DNA from: Oegoconia quadripuncta
Taxonomy: Eukaryota > Arthropoda > Insecta > Lepidoptera > Autostichidae
Assembly: GCA_949316235.1 (NCBI GenBank)
Contig: OX438741.1
Location: 13,455,124-13,519,123 of the forward strand
Reading direction: 5' to 3'
Length of the DNA stretch: 64,000 bases
The translations under genes and the position numbers were made by a program. Numbering within the stretch: the first letter of the stretch is position 1; each line of letters begins with the position of its first letter. Below, piece by piece: positions 52,629 to 62,827 of this stretch. The notes under the pieces are model-generated. The model was given only the letters and a program-made list of their open reading frames with translations. It did no database searches and was not told the origin of the DNA.

Positions 52629-55600
52629 TCCTCCCCCTCCAAGTCACAAATCCGTCCCGGGTGTGACTTGGGTCTACCCCTTCGATTGGCAGTAATAGGA
52701 TCACGTTCCCCGACATAGGGCGTAAGCTGACTGGCATGGTACTTTCCTCGCACCTTATCCTGATTATCTACAACCTCATACGTCGTAGAAGATAACCTAC
52801 GCTTGACCTTGAAAGGTCCTATTCGCCGTGGAGCGAATTTCTTAGTAAACCCTCTAGAAGCTTGGCTAGGAGCATGGTTACCGACCAAGACTAGGTCCCC
52901 CTCTTCATAAACGGGTCCCTCTCGTCTAGCTTGATCAGCAGCAGCTTTGCGAAGATCTTGCTGTTGCTCCTGCCTCCAGCGAACTTCTCGCAGGATATCG
53001 GCGAACTCCCTCAGATAAGGGGTAATCAGTGGGACAAAATTCTCCTCTTCCACTACCGTGCGTATGTCATTGACAACGTCAATGGGAGAACGGAGCTCCC
53101 TAGCGAAGGTGAGATACGCGGCGGTGTGTCCCGTCCCTTGATTAAACGCTGTGTTAAGAGCGTATCTTACGGCAGGTAAGTTCTTAGGCCAATCCTGATG
53201 GTCTGTACTGGCCAAGATAGCCAACATAGTTTTCATGTCTCGATTTTTCCGTTCCGCAGGATTTGCTTGCGGATGATAGACTGGCGTTAAATTTTGGGTA
53301 ATACCCAAAGCAAGCATGGCCTTCTGCATAACAGCAGAGACAAATTGAGTGCCATTGTCTGAGATGATTCGGCGAGGCAATCCGTAGCGCAAGAAAAATT
53401 CTTCTATGAGAACCTTGGCACACTTTTCTGAAGTCGCTTCATCGAGAGCATAGAGCTCCACCCATCTGGTGGCGGCATCCTCGACGAGGAAGATCCACTT
53501 CTCTCCCTTGCTTCCCTCAGGTAGTGGCCCAAAAAGGTCCATCGCCAGTACCTCGAATCTCTGGTGCATCACCGGAGTCTGGAGTAAGCCTGATGGCTTA
53601 ACATTGGATGATTTAAAAGCCTGGCATAAATCGCACGACTTTAAATATTGAGTCACATACTGACGCATCTGGGGAAAGAAATATCTTTCCTTCATTTTCT
53701 TGAGAGTTCGCTCCACGCCCAAATGGCCTGCAGTCGGCGCATCATGGAGCTCCTTCAACAACTCTTCCCTTAAGGAACATGGGACCACCAACTGTGGTTC
53801 TTCCGAATCCCCATCTGGATCCACACGATATAACACTCCTTGTGTCATATAATATCCACGGTCGGTCCAGCGCGTAAAGTCATTCCGATCTTCGAAGTCC
53901 TTCATGATCTTGCTGATCTCAGGATCCTCGAGTTGAGCTGCGCGGATCTCGGCAGGTCCGCGATGAGGTAAGTCAATTGCAACCGGACACAGGTCACAGG
54001 TCTCCTTCACCTCAGCAGCAGAGTGCACTGGACGGCTGAGCGTATCCGCGATGACATTAATTTTGCCAGGTGTGTACTCCAGATCCAAATTACAACCTTG
54101 AATTTTCAATGCCCACCGAGCTAGGCGACCACTAGGGGTCTTGAGCGACATCAACCATCGCAACGGCTGATGATCGGTGGCAATCCGAACTTGGGAACCC
54201 TCGACGTAACCCCGAAACTTGTCGAGTGCCCAGATTACGGCCAGCGCCTCACGTTCCGTGGTGTTATAATTGCGCTCGGCTGGGGTCAGCAACCTGCTGG
54301 CATACTCGATGGGACGTTCGTCGTGGACATCGGTTCCTTGCATCAGGACGGCACCTAATGCGTAAGAGCTAGCGTCCGTACGAAGGACAAATGGCGCGTC
54401 GAAGTCTGGCTGACGAAGAATCGGAGCAGTGGTAAGTTTCTCTTTTAGAGTAACGAAAGCCTGAGCCTGCTCTCTTCCCCAAATCCAGATCGCGTTCTTC
54501 TTCGTAAGGGACGTCAGTGGCTGAGCCACATCAGAAAATCCCGGGATGAATTTCCGGAACCAGGAAGCCGTCTGGAGGAAAGTCTTCAGCTGTTTGAGGT
54601 TTGAGGGCGGCGCCATGTCTAATATAGCTCGGACCTTGTCCGGGTCGGCCTGAATGCCTTGCGCCGAGATGACGTGTCCGAGGTAAGTCACCCTGTCCCG
54701 GGCGAACGAACACTTCTCCCGATTCGCCCTCAATCCAAACAACCGCAGCCTATCAAAGACTTTCTGCAGATCTTGCACATGGGATTCCACATTATCTGAG
54801 ATCACGAGTAGATCATCCAAGTAGGCCACTACGTTCACATCTTTGAGTCCTGACCGTAATCGATCCATCAGACGCTGGAACGTCGACGGAGAATTTTTAA
54901 GCCCAAAAGGCATCCGTCGAAATTGGAACGTTCCGAAAGGAGTTGTGAACGCAGTCTTAGGGCGATCCTCAGGGGCCACTTCTACTTGCCAATAACCTGC
55001 CTTGAGATCAAGTGTAGACATCACACAATTCGCCTTGGTTGAAGATAGAAGCTCATCAATAACAGGGAGTGGGTACTTGTCCGTACGAGTTACGGTATTC
55101 AGCTGCCGATAATCGATGCAGAAGCGCGGTTCTCCGTTCTTCTTCTGCACCAGGACAACTGGAGCAGCCCACTCTGACTCAGCTTCTTCGATTATCCCCT
55201 GTTCCAGCATTTTGTCCACTTCCACGCGAACTATCTCTTTCTTGGCGGGGGTCATTCTATACGGCGGAACTGCAATAGGGGCATTATCCCCAGTTTCTAT
55301 GTGGTGAACAGCAAACTTAGTGGGTTCCCCACTTGGCTTGAAAATATCCTGATTTCCTTCTAGCACAGAAGACAGGACATTCCTTTCCGAAGACGTCAGC
55401 GTAGTACCCTCGTTCTCGCGAAGAGCTACGGACGAACACGCGAGAGCCTTAGCTTCAGTCTCAAAATATAATGGAAAGTAGGTATCATTAACTAAACTCA
55501 AAGAGAACCTATTCAAGTTGAGGTCAAGGACCATGCCAGTGTCTTGTATGAAATTCATGCCGAGCAGTGTATCCGTCGCACTAGGTAAAATAATGAAAAC

Positions 55601-56989
55601 CGTGGCAACAACGACTTCACACAGTTTAACCTCAACAGTGGCGGTTTCAACAATTTGATGGCATACAGTGCCATCGGCTAATTTAATTTCTACATTAGCT
55701 TTTTCAAACTGATAATCATTTTTAACTAGAACATCCCTTAAACTAACACTCGCGATTGACAATTTTGCACCCGTGTCCACTAGAACTCTACCACTTGCAC
55801 CACATATATTGATATCGACCATGGGTCGAGCACGCACATCAATTGGTTTGGCACCTATAGCAGCAATGGATTGAAAGGACGTCGACGGCACAGGCTTCGT
55901 GCCTGGAGTCACATTCGCTTTCTTGCAGGTGGAGCAGTTCGATCGGATGACACCAGGAGCTCCACATCCGAAACATGTTATACCTTCATTAGGCTTAGAA
56001 TCATCTTTCTTCCCTTGTGATCGCTTCTGACAGGTGTCCTTCTCATGGCCATACTTTTTGCAATATGCACAGCGAGGTCTCCATTTATTACTATTACTTG
56101 TAGTTGAAGAATTCAGTGAATCAGCAGGAGTGGATGAAGGTGTTACAGGCGGAGCTACTACAGGTGGTTTAGATGCAGCGGAGGAGGCCGGATGGCGCAT
56201 CTGTGTTCGCATGCGTCCATCTTCAAACAGGTCCTCGACGACACGAGCCAATTCAAGCAGCTCGGTGAACGTGGCAAAAGAAGTTCTAGCAACCTTCTCA
56301 CGTATACGTCGATGCAGCAGTCCATAAACCATATCCAGTTGTACAGGGTTTTCTGGTAATGTATTTGGTGGTAGCTGTGCAAGTAAGGCTCTTGCCTTAC
56401 AGACAAAGATGTCTGTACTCTCATCACCTTGCTCCTTACTAAATAGTTCTCGGTAAATTTTATGTGGTGGTAGACGAGGACCATAAGTCTGCTTCAGTAG
56501 GTGAATAGCATCAGGCCAGGTTGTGACAGAATGTTTAACCCCATGCCACCATGTTGCAGCTAACCCATTGAGAAGCATGGGTAGTCCACGGAGAGCGATG
56601 CTGTCTTCCATGTTAACACATTCTTTATATACTTCAATTGCTTCTATGAAAGCAACGACATCTGAGCTCTTTGCACCATCAAATCTAGTAGTACATCTGG
56701 CAAAGTTACTGTTGCTATTAGTCGTATGCTGAGCTGGTGCACGAAGCATAGACATAAGCTGCTGTAGTTGGTAGTCAGTCATGATGATCTGTGTAGGCAC
56801 TGCGGCTCCAGCCGGCAGCGTGGACGAGTTAGGCGAAGGCTGCTGCAGTGTAGGTGCTTCTTGCACCTCATGGGACACTGATTGAGAAGCTAGCGGTGGT
56901 GAGACATCACCACTCTGGCCAGCATCGGCACTGGGTGCCGGAGACAAATGCTGACCGGGGCTGTTCGCACGAGATCTCGTTAACACCAT
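52556..56989 (-). CDS. Gag-Pol polyprotein of the gypsy element, 1477 aa
   Basis: A single frame encodes Gag and Pol with no frameshift. Visible domains: Gag (about 100-260, 'FDGAKSSDVVAFIEAIEVYK' block); a CCHC knuckle at 307-320 (CAYCKKYGHEKDTC) and a second, degenerate one at 339-352 with Val in the His place; aspartic protease with DTGA at 405-408; RT about 590-770 with YLDD at 723-726; RNase H (about 860-980, 'TDASSYALGAVL' and 'ATDHQPLRWL'); integrase with an HHCC zinc site ('HLGVERTLKKM', 'CDLCQAF') and the catalytic triad ('MDLFGPLP', 'SDNGTQF', Glu in 'NPAERKNRD'). No chromodomain is evident. The start ATG 56989-56987 (MVLTRSRANSPG) follows a stop-rich leader. The C-terminus reads through the polypurine tract into the LTR. 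All catalytic residues I could check are intact. Confidence 0.95.
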   Translation of the reverse strand: MVLTRSRANSPGQHLSPAPSADAGQSGDVSPPLASQSVSHEVQEAPTLQQPSPNSSTLPAGAAVPTQIIMTDYQLQQLMSMLRAPAQHTTNSNSNFARCTTRFDGAKSSDVVAFIEAIEVYKECVNMEDSIALRGLPMLLNGLAATWWHGVKHSVTTWPDAIHLLKQTYGPRLPPHKIYRELFSKEQGDESTDIFVCKARALLAQLPPNTLPENPVQLDMVYGLLHRRIREKVARTSFATFTELLELARVVEDLFEDGRMRTQMRHPASSAASKPPVVAPPVTPSSTPADSLNSSTTSNSNKWRPRCAYCKKYGHEKDTCQKRSQGKKDDSKPNEGITCFGCGAPGVIRSNCSTCKKANVTPGTKPVPSTSFQSIAAIGAKPIDVRARPMVDINICGASGRVLVDTGAKLSIASVSLRDVLVKNDYQFEKANVEIKLADGTVCHQIVETATVEVKLCEVVVATVFIILPSATDTLLGMNFIQDTGMVLDLNLNRFSLSLVNDTYFPLYFETEAKALACSSVALRENEGTTLTSSERNVLSSVLEGNQDIFKPSGEPTKFAVHHIETGDNAPIAVPPYRMTPAKKEIVRVEVDKMLEQGIIEEAESEWAAPVVLVQKKNGEPRFCIDYRQLNTVTRTDKYPLPVIDELLSSTKANCVMSTLDLKAGYWQVEVAPEDRPKTAFTTPFGTFQFRRMPFGLKNSPSTFQRLMDRLRSGLKDVNVVAYLDDLLVISDNVESHVQDLQKVFDRLRLFGLRANREKCSFARDRVTYLGHVISAQGIQADPDKVRAILDMAPPSNLKQLKTFLQTASWFRKFIPGFSDVAQPLTSLTKKNAIWIWGREQAQAFVTLKEKLTTAPILRQPDFDAPFVLRTDASSYALGAVLMQGTDVHDERPIEYASRLLTPAERNYNTTEREALAVIWALDKFRGYVEGSQVRIATDHQPLRWLMSLKTPSGRLARWALKIQGCNLDLEYTPGKINVIADTLSRPVHSAAEVKETCDLCPVAIDLPHRGPAEIRAAQLEDPEISKIMKDFEDRNDFTRWTDRGYYMTQGVLYRVDPDGDSEEPQLVVPCSLREELLKELHDAPTAGHLGVERTLKKMKERYFFPQMRQYVTQYLKSCDLCQAFKSSNVKPSGLLQTPVMHQRFEVLAMDLFGPLPEGSKGEKWIFLVEDAATRWVELYALDEATSEKCAKVLIEEFFLRYGLPRRIISDNGTQFVSAVMQKAMLALGITQNLTPVYHPQANPAERKNRDMKTMLAILASTDHQDWPKNLPAVRYALNTAFNQGTGHTAAYLTFARELRSPIDVVNDIRTVVEEENFVPLITPYLREFADILREVRWRQEQQQDLRKAAADQARREGPVYEEGDLVLVGNHAPSQASRGFTKKFAPRRIGPFKVKRRLSSTTYEVVDNQDKVRGKYHASQLTPYVGERDPITANRRGRPKSHPGRICDLEGEDVEQMCPPRTSRLGRHIKTPSRYL
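52629..52640 (-). other. Polypurine tract of the gypsy element
   Basis: GGAGGGGGAGGA on the minus strand directly abuts the 3' LTR. It is the expected primer for plus-strand DNA synthesis and is also translated as part of the Gag-Pol frame. Confidence 0.85.
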
Positions 56990-58200
56990 TTTGACAATTT
57001 ACAAATTATAGTCCTAAATAACCATTAATAGTCCACATGTACAGCAACATTAACTATAGTCCACAATTTTATGCTTGAGTACACATAAATATCACTTGAT
57101 TAAAGTCTAATACTGATATTTTCTAATTCAGAGTTTATAAAAACAATTAAAATAAAGTGTCCATTTCACTCATTAAAAGTAAATTCAGGTACTAAGGGAA
57201 ACAAGTTCAACAATTAAAATTGTCCTTAGTAGATACACCACTTGAGCTCAAAGTTAAATTAAGTTTTATGAAAAATCACAAATCCGAAAGTGTCCGTTTA
57301 CTCACAAATAAGAGGCACTAGTACTAGGCGGAAAAAGTCTATAACATCGTCCATAGTACACCACAGAGTTATAAAAGAAGGCTACTTATCGTCCCTTCAC
57401 GTGCAGCATGTACAGGTGTTGATGCAGAACTACGCATTCACTCAGCCAGAGCGCCGTGAGCGCGCCGAGCGCACCACCGATTCCACCAGCCGTCAGCAGG
57501 CAGGCGATTACAGGAACCGCGGGACAACAGTCCAGCGTCACGTCACGGTTGCAGTAGTAGATCACTGTATACTCCCCCTACTCAGGAGATAATTCTGCAC
57601 TTGAACGCCGCAATGTTCACACTTTATTTAAACAGTGTATACACAAAGTTCACTTCTAATATATGAAAACAAGAGTTTATCAGGTCCTTGAATAATAATT
57701 ACACTTTTCTAAACTAATAAATTAAATGAAATTCTTACGAAATACTACAGTATTTGCAACGAAAAGAACTTCGAACACCGTGACTCAAAAAAGTTCCGAA
57801 ACACAAAGTTGAAACGTCAAAGTGACAGCAACTATGAATGAAAAGTTCGGTCTTCGCGCCATTACCATAGGTACATACTATTATTATATGATACTACGGG
57901 TATGAAATGGACGAAATCACGGAAATGAATGTTTGTTTACAATGAGGTTACTAGATCCAAAACACTTCGAAACACGTATGACAATGTCCAAAAAGCTTAA
58001 AACACAAAAGCTTTCACTGAAAACAGTTCCTATAGTAATAAATACAAGTTCGACGACGGCCGGTGTACGTACCTAAACACACAGTTCAGAGTCTAGAGCA
58101 CACTTTTACGTGAAACAGAGCTCCTAGACACTGTTCTAAGCACTAAAATAGGTACGATTATAGTTTGAACACTTCACAGCCTAGGTTGAGCCAGTTCGTG
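56990..58200 (-). other. Leader of the gypsy element
   Basis: About 1.2 kb between the primer-binding site and the Gag start, with no long frame on the element's strand. Unusually long for such elements; it may hold packaging or internal ribosome signals, but nothing specific is visible. Confidence 0.5.
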
Positions 58201-58218
58201 CCGAACGTTGGGCAGCCA
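58201..58218 (-). other. Primer-binding site of the gypsy element
   Basis: Reads TGGCTGCCCAACGTTCGG in element sense, starting 3 bases inside the 5' LTR. The TGG start matches the CCA end of a tRNA; I cannot name the tRNA without a tRNA set for the species. Confidence 0.7.
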
Positions 58219-58221
58219 ATA

Positions 58222-58492
58222 TATAGGGAACTGTTTTGTGTGTGGCGAATTGAAGCAACGCAAAAACTCTGTAAAACTGTTTAATTTCGAATACCAATGT
58301 ACAGAACATGGATCCACAACACGGTTACAGGAAAAACATTACAAGAACATGTTATAACTTGCATCGCAGTGCAACAACTACTTAGAGAGAGAGCGCGGCA
58401 GACGGTGTTGCCACCAGTACTAGAGATAGCGGCTCGGAGTTTTAATATTTCGCCCAAGGCGACTAGTGCGAGGTGGACACATCTGCTCTACA
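58222..58492 (-). repeat. 5' LTR of the gypsy element
   Basis: Partner of 52358-52628. In element sense it should carry the promoter and the start of the genomic RNA; no TATA box is obvious. Confidence 0.95.
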
Positions 58493-58670
58493 CAGTCAAA
58501 TAATATACTGCGTTATTTAGGTATAGTAGCAATACAAACATGCCTATTTATTAAACGCGTAAAAATAATAGAACCAACCCGTCGCTTCCCGCCGGTGTGG
58601 TAAAAGGTGGTCTGTGCGACTAAGGGACCTTCCACCAAAAAAAATCTGCAGATTTGCACGTTTTAACGGC

Positions 58671-58686
58671 GATGGGCTTAACCCCT
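58671..58686 (+). repeat. Left target duplication of the R1-like LINE
   Basis: gatgggcttaacccct, repeated at 62046-62061. The last T merges with the T run, so the duplication is 15 or 16 bases. Confidence 0.85.
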
Positions 58687-61600
58687 TTTTTTTTTTTTTT
58701 TTTTTTTTTTTTGTCGGGGGGAAAACACATTTACGCGTTCGACCCGCCGCTGACGGGGGTCAGCGGCGAGGATATGTGGGACTCACCGCTCCAGACGGGA
58801 GCGGTCCTACCCACTAAAAACCCCCCGGTGTTCCTCCGCGCGCACCGAATCGGCGTGGCCACGGGTACCCCTCGGTAATCGTCCGCAGCCACGCCAGCGC
58901 GGCGCCCGCCGCCAGGGCAGCGGCGGCGGCGGGCCCTCCTATAGGCTGGAGCAGGGAGGAATTTCCTGGTCCAGCCACCTCAAGAAGGCGCGTGGGAACA
59001 CCACGCGCGCCTTCTCGCGAGGCTTGCGTGTGGGTGGTGACTCCCCCGAGTCACCACCCAGCCTCGCTAGGTAGGGGGGAGAAGGTGGGCATACGCCCTT
59101 CTCCGGGTCCCAGTGCGTCTGCGGCGGATGGGATGAGAGGAGGGATCGGCCTCCCTCTCTCTCTCCGCCGCCTCCTTCTGCGAGATCACGCTCTCGCAGA
59201 AGGAGAGGACCGCTTTCCACGACCTCTCGTCGCCGACCATAGCCTTGACTATGGCCGGCAAGGAGAGATCGTCCCCTACCGCTGCGACGAGGTCGCGGCG
59301 CTCCCCTGCCCAGGCTGGGCATTCCTCAAGGGTGTGCTGCGCCGTGTCCTCGTGGCAGCCACAGTGATGGCACTCGTCGGTCGCTTCCCGTCCGGCGATC
59401 CGGTGCAGGTATCTCCCGAAGCAGCCATGCCCCGAGAGAACCTGCACCGCCCGGAAGGTAAGCGAGCCCCACATGCGCTCCGTCCAGTCCCTTATTACTG
59501 GGCGGAGCGCCTCGACAGTCCGGTGGCCGGCCCCTGGCGAGGCCAGCCTTACCCCCCAGAACCCCAACACGGACTGTCGAGCCAGGAGTTTCCGCACTTC
59601 CACCTCCCTGGGAGCAGGATGCTCGTCCCGGAGGAGGAGGTCCCTGCGCCACTTGTACAGTGACGCCTGGGCCTCCGCCTCCAGGTCCCAGGGAGGTGTG
59701 CCCGCCAATACGCACGCCGCCTCGCATGAGATGGTGCGATAACCGCGTATGACGCTGACGGCCATCACCCTCTGAGGTTTTCTCAAGAGGGCGATATTAC
59801 GGGCCATCAGGGTCTCCGCCCAGATCGGGGCCCCGTAAAGGGCCATCGATCGCACCACCCCCATATACAGGCGGCGGCTTGCCGACTTGGGCCCCCCGAT
59901 GTTTGGCATCAGCCGCCTTAGGGCAGCTGATGCCGCGATCAATCGGGGGGCCAGGCGGGCGAAGTGTCTGCGGAAACTCCAGCGCGGGTCGAGGATGAGT
60001 CCGAGATACCTCATCTCGGGCTTGACCTCGATCCGAGTGCCACCGACTTGGATGCTCGCGCCGGGAGGTGGCCCCTTCCGGGTGCGGTGGAAGCACAGCG
60101 CCTCGGACTTGTGGAGGGCCACCTCCAGGCCGAGCATCCTCATGCGCCTCACCACCTGTGCTACTGACACAGTGGCGAGGCGTGCCGCGTCTCGGTACGA
60201 GCTTCCCCGGGAGGTCACCAGCGTGTCGTCTGCATAACAGGTGACCTCTGCTCCGGGAAGGAGCTCGCCCCGCAGCACCCAGTCGTACCCGACGTTCCAC
60301 AGGAGAGGGCCCAGGACCGAACCCTGTGGAACACCGCACGACGTTTCCCACCTTGCCAGCGTACCATCCCGGACCGGATACTCTACGTATCTCTGCGAGA
60401 GGTAGGCCCCGACTATGAGGCGCAGGTATGGAGGCACATTGTGATAGCGGAGTGCCTCCATGATGCAGGCCCAGGGAAGGGTGTTGAAGGCGTTTGCGAT
60501 GTCGAGCGACACCGCCAGTAACACCCCGCCCTGGGCGGCCGCCTCTTCCGAGAGGGCTTTGATACGGCCGACCGCATCCACGGTCGACCTTCCCTCTCGG
60601 AATCCGAACTGACGTTCGGACAAGTCGGGGCCCACGTCTCGGAGGTGCTTGACGAGGCGACAGCATATAATGCGCTCGAAGAGCTTGTCGACCTCGTCCA
60701 GTAGCACGATCGGACGGTAGGCTGAGGGGGATTCCGCGGGACGCCCGTCCTTCCTTATCAGGACGAGCCGGCCGGTTTTCCAGATAACCGGAAAACGGCC
60801 GGACTGTAGACAGGCGTCCAGTAGACCGCGGAATCTCCCCCCGAGGGCCTCCAGTGCCAGAGCCAGGACGCGTCCCGGGACTCCGTCGGGTCCCGGTGCC
60901 GTGTTTTTGGATTTCATCCTTAACACGGCCGCGCCTAGCTCTCCTTCCGTTACCGGAGGGATCTCGACTTCTGCGCTCGCATCCACGACGTCGGCGTGAC
61001 GTCGTGGGGGCGCCATCGCTGGAGGGAGGTGTTCCGCCCCGATCGGAAACAGCGACGAAACAACCTCCTCCAGCAGTCGAGGCTCGAGACTCGCCGTCAG
61101 GGGGGGCGACCAGGGGCGAAGTTTACCCCTGACCATCTTATACGGCCTCCCCCATGGATCACGGTTCAGAGTCTCGAGGAGCTCCGCTCTGGCACTAGCC
61201 TTCGCGTCGGCGATGGAGAGCTGTAGGGCCTTCTTAACCTCTCGATAGGCACCGTACAGCTGGGCTTCCAAGTCGGCGTCGCGGACCCGCCTTCGGCGGG
61301 CCCGGGTGTACTGGCGTCTCGCCGCCACACACCGGGATCGGATTTCTCCGATCCCTTGAGACCACCAGTACACCTGACGCTTCGGAGGTCGAAGTTTGGC
61401 CCGGGACATGCTGGCGTCGCAGATCTGCGACAGCGCATCCCGGAACCACTCACTCTCGACCTCGACCTCCACAGGCCTGGAAGGTGTTACCCAGGCCTGG
61501 ACAATGGAAGCAATCTCCACCGCTTCGCGATTTAGGCTTGACAAGGCCCATCGGGCCGAGCCTCGGCTGTTGGGGCGACGTCGCGTGTCCGCGCGTTCTG

Positions 61601-62045
61601 TGGATGTGGAGACGTCGAACCGGATGTACAAGTGGTCCGACAACGTCTCCACATCCTCCAGCACCCTCCAATCACGGACACGCCGTGCGACGGCGGGGGT
61701 CGTGAACGAAACGTCCACGATGGACCCCCCCTGCCAGCGCACGCAGGTGTTGGCCGACCCCTGGTTCAGAACCCAGAGGCCGGCAGCCGCCGCCCACTCC
61801 GCAAGGAGATCTCCCCGAGTGTTCGTCGCGGGACAACCCCAAGCCACCGATTTGGCATTGAGGTCACCCACGACGAGCGCCGGACACGGTAGGGTCTGCC
61901 CAATGAGGGCCCCTATCTGGTCCAGGAACGCTTCGAACTCGGCGAGAGTCCTGTTGGGGGAGAAATACACCCCAATAAGGCATATCTCTCCCCAGCGGAC
62001 CGCCACAAAGCCTCGACCCCTCGACAAGGTGGGAGGGGGCAGTAT
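58687..62045 (-). mobile_element. R1-like non-LTR retrotransposon, 5'-truncated
   Basis: 3.36 kb in minus orientation: A-tail (plus T run 58686-58712), GC-rich 3' UTR 58713-59066, one long frame, and an abrupt 5' end at 62045 within the endonuclease. It is flanked by a 16-base target duplication. Its base composition is far more GC-rich than anything around it. ORF1 and the endonuclease N-terminus are missing, so this copy was dead on arrival although the remaining frame is open. Confidence 0.92.
59067..62045 (-). CDS. ORF2 (endonuclease-RT) of the R1-like LINE, 5'-truncated
   Basis: The open frame continues upstream to a GTG at 62066, but the first about 7 codons are target DNA, so the element part starts near 'ILPPPTLSRGRG'. 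The apurinic-like endonuclease C-terminal two-thirds has 'GDLNAKSVAWG' (about 67-77) and 'SDH' (143-145). RT about 385-650 has 'SLDIANAFNTLPW' and the catalytic YADD at 610-613, with 'GVPQGSVLGPLLWN' before it. The C-terminal CCHC motif is 'CHHCGCHEDTAQHTLEEC'. This arrangement and the local motifs fit the R1 clade, which includes site-specific elements. About 993 codons without a stop or frameshift indicate recent insertion. Arg/Ala-rich composition reflects the high GC. Confidence 0.9.
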   Translation of the reverse strand: MLPPPTLSRGRGFVAVRWGEICLIGVYFSPNRTLAEFEAFLDQIGALIGQTLPCPALVVGDLNAKSVAWGCPATNTRGDLLAEWAAAAGLWVLNQGSANTCVRWQGGSIVDVSFTTPAVARRVRDWRVLEDVETLSDHLYIRFDVSTSTERADTRRRPNSRGSARWALSSLNREAVEIASIVQAWVTPSRPVEVEVESEWFRDALSQICDASMSRAKLRPPKRQVYWWSQGIGEIRSRCVAARRQYTRARRRRVRDADLEAQLYGAYREVKKALQLSIADAKASARAELLETLNRDPWGRPYKMVRGKLRPWSPPLTASLEPRLLEEVVSSLFPIGAEHLPPAMAPPRRHADVVDASAEVEIPPVTEGELGAAVLRMKSKNTAPGPDGVPGRVLALALEALGGRFRGLLDACLQSGRFPVIWKTGRLVLIRKDGRPAESPSAYRPIVLLDEVDKLFERIICCRLVKHLRDVGPDLSERQFGFREGRSTVDAVGRIKALSEEAAAQGGVLLAVSLDIANAFNTLPWACIMEALRYHNVPPYLRLIVGAYLSQRYVEYPVRDGTLARWETSCGVPQGSVLGPLLWNVGYDWVLRGELLPGAEVTCYADDTLVTSRGSSYRDAARLATVSVAQVVRRMRMLGLEVALHKSEALCFHRTRKGPPPGASIQVGGTRIEVKPEMRYLGLILDPRWSFRRHFARLAPRLIAASAALRRLMPNIGGPKSASRRLYMGVVRSMALYGAPIWAETLMARNIALLRKPQRVMAVSVIRGYRTISCEAACVLAGTPPWDLEAEAQASLYKWRRDLLLRDEHPAPREVEVRKLLARQSVLGFWGVRLASPGAGHRTVEALRPVIRDWTERMWGSLTFRAVQVLSGHGCFGRYLHRIAGREATDECHHCGCHEDTAQHTLEECPAWAGERRDLVAAVGDDLSLPAIVKAMVGDERSWKAVLSFCESVISQKEAAEREREADPSSHPIRRRRTGTRRRAYAHLLPPT

Positions 62046-62061
62046 GATGGGCTTAACCCCT
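62046..62061 (+). repeat. Right target duplication of the R1-like LINE
   Basis: Second copy of gatgggcttaacccct (58671-58686). The uninterrupted target would read '...aacggc' + this + 'gtcacttatgc'. Confidence 0.85.
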
Positions 62062-62239
62062 GTCACTTATGCTATTCTGTATATTTTGAAAAGTTCACCG
62101 TAGATGTTGTTACAAGCATTAAAATTTTAATGCCTGGAACACCCAAACGCTAATATTTGTTGTTTATGTACTTATGGCGCGCATTTACATAAATAGGTAT
62201 GTCTTGGCGACTTGTAGATTATTCTTTATATGGGTCGCA

Positions 62240-62583
62240 TGAGATCGCATCTCAGTCTCAAGACCATTTTTTTCTGATGCTGTTTATTTTATTTTATTTT
62301 ATTCAGGACAACTATAACAGCTACACAATACAATTATGTTTTATAATCTTATATGTAGACAATGAAGGTCATTGTGTAACCAACTCCGCTATCCACGACA
62401 ATTTTATATATAACTGCAAAGACAGAAAAGCAATCCGAACCAGTTAATTTAAAACTTAAGTATCACCAATGTCCGACAGGACTTCCAAACACTGTTTCTT
62501 TTATTGGTCTTAATATGCAACAGATTCTCAAGCGTCAACTTGAAGCTATGGCAATCTTGAGAACGGTTTATTAATACGGGCCA
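62240..62583 (-). mobile_element. Short 'cccgtattaataaac' miniature element, interrupted
   Basis: Right end 'ggtttattaatacgggcc', with 'aacagattctcaagcgtcaa', and left part 'gatcgcatctcagtctcaag' + 'accattttt' + 'tctgatgctgttta' are a minus copy of the short family. About 62285-62510 is an unrelated insertion in the middle. Confidence 0.55.
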
Positions 62584-62827
62584 TAGACAGAGGAAAATAC
62601 AAACTATGGTTTACATAGTAGGTAACTATTATCTAATCTGTGCTATGGTCAAGCCTGTCGTCGAAAGCTTTCCTCTGCGTGTAGCATTGATCACAGGAAT
62701 TAAAAAATTCGGCTTCTTTTTATTTATTTTTTGGCGGGAATTCTGTGAAGGATTTTGCATTTTGGTGTTCCCACAAGGAGCCACCCAAAATCTTCCGAAA
62801 ATGAATATCTATTAATGAAAATATAAA

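Larger units (their letters stand above)
52358..58492 (-). mobile_element. Complete Ty3/gypsy-type LTR retrotransposon
   Basis: A 6135-base element in minus orientation: 5' LTR 58222-58492, primer-binding site, long leader, one Gag-Pol frame, polypurine tract, 3' LTR 52358-52628. LTRs run TGT...ATA in element sense. The target duplication cagt is at 52354-52357 and 58493-58496. The LTRs differ at one of 271 positions (52585 versus 58449), and the frame is unbroken, so the insertion is recent and possibly still competent. The order protease-RT-RNase H-integrase places it in Ty3/gypsy (Metaviridae-like); no env frame is present. Confidence 0.95.

Noticed and set aside
57290..57592. 100-codon plus frame in the gypsy leader
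   Set aside because: Antisense to the element and without motif.
58992..59663. Long plus-strand frame opposite the R1-like LINE
   Set aside because: High GC removes stop codons in all frames; the minus frame carries the motifs, so this is a shadow.
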